Assembly: GCA_900617975.1 (NCBI GenBank)
Contig: UZAE01014476.1
Coordinates: 1-14,098 of the forward strand
Origin: Rodentolepis nana
Lineage: Eukaryota; Platyhelminthes; Cestoda; Cyclophyllidea; Hymenolepididae
Reading direction: 5' to 3'
DNA: 14,098 bases
The stretch's first letter is position 1; each line of letters starts with the position of its first letter. Shown here piece after piece: positions 8,447 to 14,098 of this stretch. The notes under the pieces were generated by a model. That model was not told where the DNA came from, made no database searches, and worked only from the letters and a program-made list of their open reading frames with translations. Both the position numbers and the translations under genes were made by a program.

Positions 8447-10059
8447 ATGAGTTCTAGAAGATGTCGTTATTATTTAGCCGGTTACTGTAGAAATGGATTT
8501 CGCTGTCCTTTTCTTCACATCGATCCCTACGATTCTCAATGGACACAAAGGTTATTAATTTGGCCGATCCTTATGCTTTGGTAGCCTTCCTCGCTAGTCA
8601 TATAAGTAATTTTTCAACCATTATTTGAGCCTTATTGTATTGTGATATTGATGTCGTTAACCTACTTGGTTTGTCTGTTCAACCAGGTCAAGTCAGTACG
8701 ACTCACTTTTTTCTATTCTTTTCAGAGTTCCTCCCCGTAGTACTATGGTGTTACGAACATGCCGCTTTTATCGGAACGGTCACTGTGCTTTTGGTGACGG
8801 CTGCGAATTTTTCCATCCAAGTGGAGGTAACTCAACTTTTAAAATTTATGTTTAGATTCGCATAATCTCATTTCGTAGGTCTGCGTTGGGCTTTTGCTAT
8901 CTCCATAAAGATTGTTTGATTTTGCAGGTTTTAAAGCGGTATGGCTTCGGTCAATCACTGACGACTTTATTTAGCATATTATGTTTATTCACCTTAGGGT
9001 CTTTTCTTCCCTATTTGTTATCTACACTTTTCCACTTTGGTTAGTTCCATTCCACATCTTTTATCATGTCCGCATTTTGTCTTAGATATGTATTTTCTTT
9101 TGGTCATTTCGTTAATTTAATTTTTCATTAATGCAATTCTGCTAAGATCCATCATCATGTGCGAATCAAATCTTTGGTTAGGAATTTACCGAGAGCATAC
9201 TGGGTTTTGAAATTAGTTCAATAGTATTTATACAATAACTTATTTATATGATCTTGGATAATCAAATTTTTTAAATGAGTTTTATGGTTAACTGTCATTT
9301 GAGAATGAAAGAATTGGCTGAAAATGTATTCTTACCCATAGTGCTTAACTTAGTATTTTTGTCCCAATCGCCTCCGATTTAATTATTTTTGTTTACTATC
9401 TGTATTACTTTTAAGGATTTGTTAGGAACCATTTAGGATAACAGACTTTGAAAGTTTGTGCTTTTATTGTTTGTAGTGTTGGGAAGGTTGCTCATTAAAT
9501 TTATAGGATTTCAATTAAGAGAATATTAACTTGTTAGTTCATGCTTTCGTCGATGTTCGTTGCTCACAGATTTCATATTTTAATATTGTTGGCAATTGTT
9601 TCGTCACTGGAGTACACTACTTGCTTCCATATACTCCAAGGCAGATATTTTCAGTATTCCCTTTTATCAACTTAGAGTGCCACTGTTTTTTAATTAAAAT
9701 GCATCTCTTTATTCTAAGATTTCTATATTATGTGAGATTTATCTTTTATTCGTAATTCAAATCATTCGGCTATAGGATATGGTGTTCAAAAATCGGAAAA
9801 AGGAGAAGTAGTAGATGATGAAAGGCCGAATTCCCCTCCAAATCTGCAGGACTTTTCTTCCAATCAAACGCATGAGTCATTATTGCAAGAAAAGGCAAAG
9901 GATCCTGAAACTCTAGAAGACTTTGGTTATCAGCCTGAAGAGGTGTTTTCGTGCGAAGAAAACCTCTCTGTCGAAGAATTGGAAGCCTATTTCAACGAAG
10001 GGGAAGATGCCTTTTCGCACATTCCCCTTTTACCTCCACCCCAGAATTTGTGTTTGTAA
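8447..10059 (+). CDS. Tandem CCCH zinc-finger protein, makorin-like fingers, three exons
   Basis: Exons are 8447-8550, 8726-8826 and 9776-10059. They join in frame to 162 residues and a TAA stop. Finger 1 uses C6, C14, C20 and H24; finger 2 uses C47, C55, C61 and H65. Both have the spacing C-x7-C-x5-C-x3-H with aromatic and glycine residues in the usual places (CRYYLAGYC, CRFYRNGHC). This spacing is found in the N-terminal finger pair of makorins; TTP and U2AF35 fingers use x8. CCCH fingers of this kind usually bind RNA. Residues 70-162 form an acidic tail with about 22 D/E against 5 K/R, ending in a proline-rich stretch (PLLPPP). No RING or third finger follows, so ubiquitin ligase activity is not indicated. 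The ATG has A at -3 and lies 15 bases after a possible acceptor. Both introns split codons with matching phases (2 and 1). A short makorin relative or a lineage-specific CCCH protein are both possible. The fingers are certain; exon borders are predicted. Confidence 0.8.
8551..8725 (+). other. Intron 1 of the CCCH gene
   Basis: The 175-base intron has donor AAAG|GTTATT and acceptor TTCTTTTCAG|AG after a strong pyrimidine tract. Reading on from exon 1 meets an in-frame TAG at 8582-8584, so splicing is needed to reach finger 2. The donor is a weak match to GTAAGT. The next downstream donor candidate before the stop (8581) would create a TGA at the junction, which favours 8551. Confidence 0.7.
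8827..9775 (+). other. Intron 2 of the CCCH gene
   Basis: The 949-base intron has donor GGAG|GTAACT and acceptor CGGCTATAG|GATATGG. Both ends leave the frame consistent, with a glycine codon split one base and two bases. Alternative acceptors exist inside it, for example the AG at about 8877-8878, but reading from that site in phase meets a stop after 13 codons. Retaining the intron adds ten residues before a TAG. Either alternative would give a protein with both fingers but no acidic tail. Confidence 0.7.
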
Positions 10060-10288
10060 CTTATCGGACCTTGCATTGTTTTGAACTTTTCGTTGCTTTT
10101 GCCATTTCATGACTGCATTTTTTCATTACTTTTATTAATATATTTTTCTGCAACAATTCTAGTCATGTAATTTAAAGTATTTTTTTCGGGGTTATTTTTT
10201 TATAAGGTTTGAAATTAAGGCAATCAATCGCCAGTTATTTTTGATATTGTAAGTTGCAGTTTGTTTAACAAACTTTTTTTTCAATAAA
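10060..10288 (+). other. 3' untranslated region of the CCCH gene
   Basis: AT-rich sequence follows the TAA stop with several T runs and no further coding potential. It ends at the AATAAA signal, giving a 3'UTR of roughly 230-250 bases. Confidence 0.6.
10283..10288 (+). promoter_or_regulatory. Poly(A) signal AATAAA for the CCCH gene
   Basis: The canonical hexamer lies 224 bases after the stop codon, preceded by a T-rich tract (10274-10281). A T/G-containing stretch (TATGTTTAATG) about 20-30 bases later could serve as the downstream element. Confidence 0.65.
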
Positions 10289-11967
10289 TTATTATCAGGA
10301 ATAGAATATGTTTAATGACTTCAGAAAATAGCGTAAGCATCATGGATTTACAAACTATGAAACTCGTTAGAGATGAGTAATACTACCAAGCGAAAGTGGA
10401 AATCTTTGGACATTTCTTTTCTAATTTTCTTTTATCCTACTCTTTTCAACTCTGGCTTAAGTAAATATGGTACTGAACTGTTGATGTACCAAGATAAATA
10501 ATCACATTATCTTGCTCTTTGCGAACGTCTAGGCTACTAATTAATTATAAGTAATAGCAAATAGTCAATAAAAACTTAGCTTTAAACACTCACTAACTTG
10601 AACATTGAAGTGTCCATATGGATAAATAATCTTCCTTTCGGTAGAGTGACAACGTGATTGATTGGATTCGTCTCATAGTAAACTATACATACCATTCTAG
10701 AAGTAATAAAATGCCGACTAGCTTGCAGTGAAAATGACTTGGTTTTGGAGTGTCCTCACCACCAATTCTTTTAAATTTGGTCAAATCGGTTGTAAGAAAT
10801 TCTCCTACATACAGATGAATTTGATACGCTTTCTCAAATTCAGAAGTGTGGAAATAAAGACAAATGCCAAAACGCTAAAAATAAATGAAAGAGACTGACA
10901 ATAACGCATGCTACCCAGGATGCATAGGACTTCTAAAGAATTGAAATCTTCAAATTTTATTTCTGCTCTTTTTGAGTAAAAGGGAAAGTTTTGATCATGG
11001 CTCTACGGTAGAGTAAATCAACTAAAGTGGTATAACCAAACATTAAATTGAATCGTTCGTTCAAGAAGTCCTGAAGATCGCTAGTATGAAATACCATGGA
11101 AACTTGAGGGTTGAGTTTTAGGTCACCTGAGTAATTTAACGTGGATTTTATCCTTTTGAAAAGAATGACGAGATGTTTCTAGAACTCGCCGGAGATTTGT
11201 CATTAATGCAACTATGAAGCTTGGTCATCCGACCTTCAACACTCTTCCTTTATAGGCATATCATGACCTGAAACTACTCAAATTGATTAAATGTAACGAC
11301 TTCTCTCTACCAAAAATTGAGAAAACTGAACACGATGAAGAAGTTCAAATCTAAGGACGGTTTAATTTTTACGTAACTAACCTAAATTAGTTTGGCTATA
11401 TCTTAATTGCTATGCCATTCACCCATTATTGATTTTAGACACTCCCAGGCATCTCCACGAATCGAATCTAAAGGAATTAGACAATTTAAGACCAACTTTT
11501 CCTGAATGCTTTCGTTTCCTGTGTCACAAAGCCCTAATGATCAACAATAATGTTGCCTTCAAATATTCCTTCAAGTGAATTGCTTATTTTAACAGCCTTG
11601 AATTAGGTCTTAGCTAATTTCATTAAAAATATGGAAGAATTCAAATTTCACTATCCTTGAGTGACAGTTTCTACTATGGCGACTCTTATCCTGTTAATGT
11701 TGTCAGATTTTTGACTTGAGCCTCTTTGTAGATAAAAGATAATCCAGTTGATAATAATTGCAATGCCGATTCTCATCGAATTTTGAGTTAGAATATTTAA
11801 ATGTTACGGCTTTAGTAGTGTGCGCAAATTTGTCAAAATAATAAATTCTTATCTTTCATTATCACTAGACCACCACGTTAAGCGCCTTATCTCAGAATTG
11901 TTGAATTCTCACTCAGCTGGAAGTTGCCCTCTCGCCTCCTCCTCGCCTTAGAACTGTGAGGAACAAT
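10289..11967. other. AT-rich non-coding stretch, nothing firmly supported
   Basis: No gene, RNA or repeat copy is supported. A 65-codon open frame without an early ATG runs from about 11382 to 11575 on the plus strand, following an acceptor-like GATTTTAG near 11440. Its translation contains a reasonable mix of residues but no motif I can name. Frames of this length are common by chance here, so it is not called. Confidence 0.45.
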
Positions 11968-11978
11968 ATTCTGAAACT
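11968..11978 (+). repeat. Target-site duplication, left copy of repeat D
   Basis: ATTCTGAAACT is repeated exactly at 12306-12316 on the other side of the element. The neighbouring bases differ, so the duplication is 11 bases. Confidence 0.9.
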
Positions 11979-12305
11979 TATTTATTTATTTCAAATGGCA
12001 GGCGTTATGATAGGTATCATTAGCCCTTTAGTTGACTTCGGGCTTCACAGAAAGGAAGAGCAACATCAAAGTGGCAAAAAGTCGAGAGAGGGCAGAATAA
12101 TGATTTACAGACGTAAAAGGGACAGACAGACACAAAGGTAGAGAAAAAAGTGAGGTGAGTACTATGGAAGTGGTCGAAAATGACATACAGTGGGGTCATG
12201 CTAGTTTGAAGTCAGAAGTCAATTGCCAAATAATAGACTTTTTTGCCGTATGATTATATGTTGCCCAGGGTGCACCACGAGGAGGTAAGTCTATCTCACA
12301 CCCCC
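11979..12305 (-). mobile_element. SINE-like retroposon, copy D, complete, minus orientation
   Basis: This full copy of about 327 bases lies in reverse orientation. On the plus strand it opens with its tail as TATTTATTTATTTC, then CAAATGGCAGGCGTTATGAT, and ends GATAGAC-complement (GTCTATC) TCACACCCCC at the element 5' end. An exact 11-base duplication flanks it. It retains the ACTTACCT block, so the plus strand here reads AG|GTAAGT at 12283-12290, a consensus splice donor. A 62-codon plus-strand open frame falls largely inside the element and is not a gene. Confidence 0.85.
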
Positions 12306-12316
12306 ATTCTGAAACT
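12306..12316 (+). repeat. Target-site duplication, right copy of repeat D
   Basis: Exact repeat of ATTCTGAAACT at 11968-11978. Confidence 0.9.
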
Positions 12317-13630
12317 AAAGGTAACTATCAAGAATTGAATGTATAAAATATAACTCAGGGTTCCCATGGTAGCAAGAAAATATCTGCACGTCTATTCTAA
12401 TCTGTGTTGGTGTAAAACATGAGAAAATCCTTCCCTTCCACTGTAAATTTAAAAATATACACATAATTTTAATAATTAATCGAGGCATAGTGGCGCTTAT
12501 TTAAGTTTTTTCGAACCAATCACTTTTTTTAATCAAACTGAATTAGCCAGAGGGGAAATCAGCCCCGTAATTGCTTGTTTAAAAGTGAAAGGGCGGATGC
12601 TGACAAACATCGTGGAATACAATGCAAGATTTAGAACGCATGCAATGCTTATGACAATTGGGTGTGACCAACCACACTTCTCTTACACCTTTCAAATTTC
12701 ACCTCCTCGTTTTACCGTTCCAATGAGAATAACATACAGCCACTATATAAAGAGTCTGGTTTGCATTAAACTTGGAAATGTTGCTTTACTTTTTGGCAAT
12801 CACAAATATGAACCAGACAAATATGCTACTTCAGCTAAACTATTGCTAAGGCTTTACACTATCGGGCCTCACAAATCTAAAATACTAATTTCTTGTAAGC
12901 TTTCTGTAATCTAAATAAGCACTAGGAAATACCCAACATAGTTAGTTAAATCTGTGTTCATAAATAAAGCTGGAGAGCTCGAAAATTTATGATTATGACA
13001 GATTGAACGGATCGTGTAGTAGTCAAAGTATCAGTATGTACACAGTAATACAATTTCGAAAACGAATAAAAGAAGGCAAAGAAACTAATGGACTTCTTAA
13101 AGTTAATGTCAAAAGAGCCACTTTCAAGTGGGAAGGGAGAGGAAAGGGATATTGGAAGAGATCAGTATTGAGTGAGAATAATTCAGGTTAGAAATAAGGC
13201 TAGTGGGGTACGTATTTCGCGTTTCTTGTTAGTTGAGAAAAAAACTGCTTGACTGAGCACCACTGGAATGTCTTTTGTGACTGAAGCATCAAACATTATT
13301 AATTTGGCTTTTCAAAGAAAAATAGCCTGTCTGAGGAGTTTCATGACATTCCTCGACATGACCAGTAAAGAACTGCCTTTAATTTGGTAAGATACTGTGA
13401 ACAAATCTATAAATTAGGTCTGGATAAAGATGAATGTGAATTGAAACTCCTCAGCTGTATTTTTGAAACTTATTTAAAGCATATGCTATCTTCTGCCAAT
13501 AAGGACAGTAAGAAGCTTGTGGAAGTGCGGCCGTACGCGTAGAACTCTGTTCAGAAATATTTAGTTATTAATGTTCGCTTAAAGTACGTTAGATTTATTT
13601 GGTAATTATTCGCTTTCGCCGAGATCATAG
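12317..13630. other. AT-rich stretch between repeat copies D and E
   Basis: No gene is firmly supported. A 109-codon plus frame at 12585-12914 is the longest uninterrupted ATG frame in the window, but its translation has no recognisable motif or signal, and about one such frame is expected by chance at this composition. Two adjacent short frames at 13268-13542 look more protein-like and are discussed as a finding. Confidence 0.45.
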
Positions 13631-13641
13631 TTTGTAATAAA
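13631..13641 (+). repeat. Target-site duplication, left copy of repeat E
   Basis: TTTGTAATAAA is repeated exactly at 13913-13923 around the element. The flanking bases differ, so the duplication is 11 bases. Confidence 0.85.
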
Positions 13642-13912
13642 GGGATGTGCGATCGACTTACCTCCACATGGTGCACCCTGGGCAACGTATACTCATACGG
13701 CAAAAAGTCAATAAACCGGTAGTTGACTCCTCACTTCAAACTACCATGAATCCACTCTATGTCATATTCCATCACTTACCGCCTTACCCTACTCTCGACC
13801 TTTGTGTCTGTCTCTTTTACATCTTTGAAACACTCTTCCGTTCCCCCCCCCCTCTCGACATTTTTTCACTTTGATGATAACTATCAAAACGCCTGCCATT
13901 TGATATAGATAT
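13642..13912 (+). mobile_element. SINE-like retroposon, copy E, internally deleted
   Basis: This plus-oriented copy of about 271 bases runs from GGGATGTGCGATCGAC to CATTTGATATAGATAT, bounded by an exact 11-base duplication. Compared with copy C it lacks about 43 bases just before GATAACTATC, the segment containing CTGTGAAGCCTGAAGTC. The deletion falls between two AATG-like strings, which suggests slippage or microhomology repair. It also has a run of ten C residues at 13843-13852. The open plus frame through its first half is not conserved in other copies. Confidence 0.85.
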
Positions 13913-13923
13913 TTTGTAATAAA
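13913..13923 (+). repeat. Target-site duplication, right copy of repeat E
   Basis: Exact repeat of TTTGTAATAAA at 13631-13641. Confidence 0.85.
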
Positions 13924-14098
13924 CCTGTTCTGTGTAATGCGTCTCTTTCCACTCTAGCTTTGCTAGTTCAGGGAGTCTAGCCAGATATAGTGGATACTGC
14001 CATAGAGATTTCTGAGTCGGTCAAGGCTTTACTAGTGTAGCAGTCCGCTATAAATGGATGACCCTGACGTGATTGCCTAACTTCAATCGCTCAGCAGA

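Noticed and set aside
8635..8865. 76-codon plus-strand open frame across exon 2 of the CCCH gene
   Set aside because: It is in a different frame from the two zinc fingers and runs through intron 1, exon 2 and intron 2. The finger cysteines and histidine are only read in the frame used for the gene.
11382..11575. 65-codon plus-strand open frame preceded by an acceptor-like GATTTTAG, possible exon
   Set aside because: No motif, partner exon or donor was found, and the length is common by chance.
11956..12141. 62-codon plus-strand frame and the open frame at 13647-13874
   Set aside because: Both lie largely within copies of the repeat family and are not conserved in the other copies.
12585..12914. 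109-codon plus-strand open frame
   Set aside because: No motif, signal peptide or membrane segment is recognisable. At this base composition roughly one frame of this length is expected by chance in both strands of the window.

Overview
The window is AT-rich, mostly non-coding eukaryotic DNA. It holds one convincing spliced gene and five recognisable copies of one dispersed repeat. The evidence for a eukaryote is GT-AG introns with consistent phase, an AATAAA signal, retroposon copies with target-site duplications and tRNA-like retroposon remnants. There are no bacterial-style gene runs or ribosome binding sites. The AT-rich sequence, large gene-poor spaces and a possible trans-splice acceptor just before the start codon would fit a flatworm such as a tapeworm. 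That assignment is an inference and is not proven by anything in the window.

Layout from left to right. Bases 1-38 are the 3' tail of a repeat copy cut by the window edge. A more GC-rich patch at 160-375 contains a possible tRNA-like promoter on the minus strand. A second GC-rich patch lies at 1020-1275. Repeat copies in plus orientation lie at 2123-2442 and 3645-3948, and a near-perfect palindrome at 2781-2808 sits between them. A degenerate valine-tRNA-like sequence is on the minus strand at 4871-4936, followed by an (AG)14 microsatellite at 5163-5190. An old minus-strand repeat copy is at about 6061-6330.

The gene runs from 8447 to 10059 on the plus strand in three exons. It encodes a predicted 162-residue protein with two CCCH zinc fingers of the spacing C-x7-C-x5-C-x3-H and a strongly acidic tail. 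The finger spacing and residues resemble the tandem fingers at the N-terminus of makorins, but the protein ends without a RING domain. A poly(A) signal lies at 10283-10288.

The right side is gene-poor. It holds a minus-strand repeat copy at 11979-12305 and a plus-strand copy at 13642-13912. Three copies are bounded by exact duplications of 15, 11 and 11 bases. They share a common 5' start near GGGGTGTGTGATAGAC and have short A/T-rich 3' tails. This is the signature of a non-autonomous retroposon (SINE-like) of roughly 300-330 bp, and it is the best-supported possibly undescribed element here. I cannot name the family from the sequence alone.
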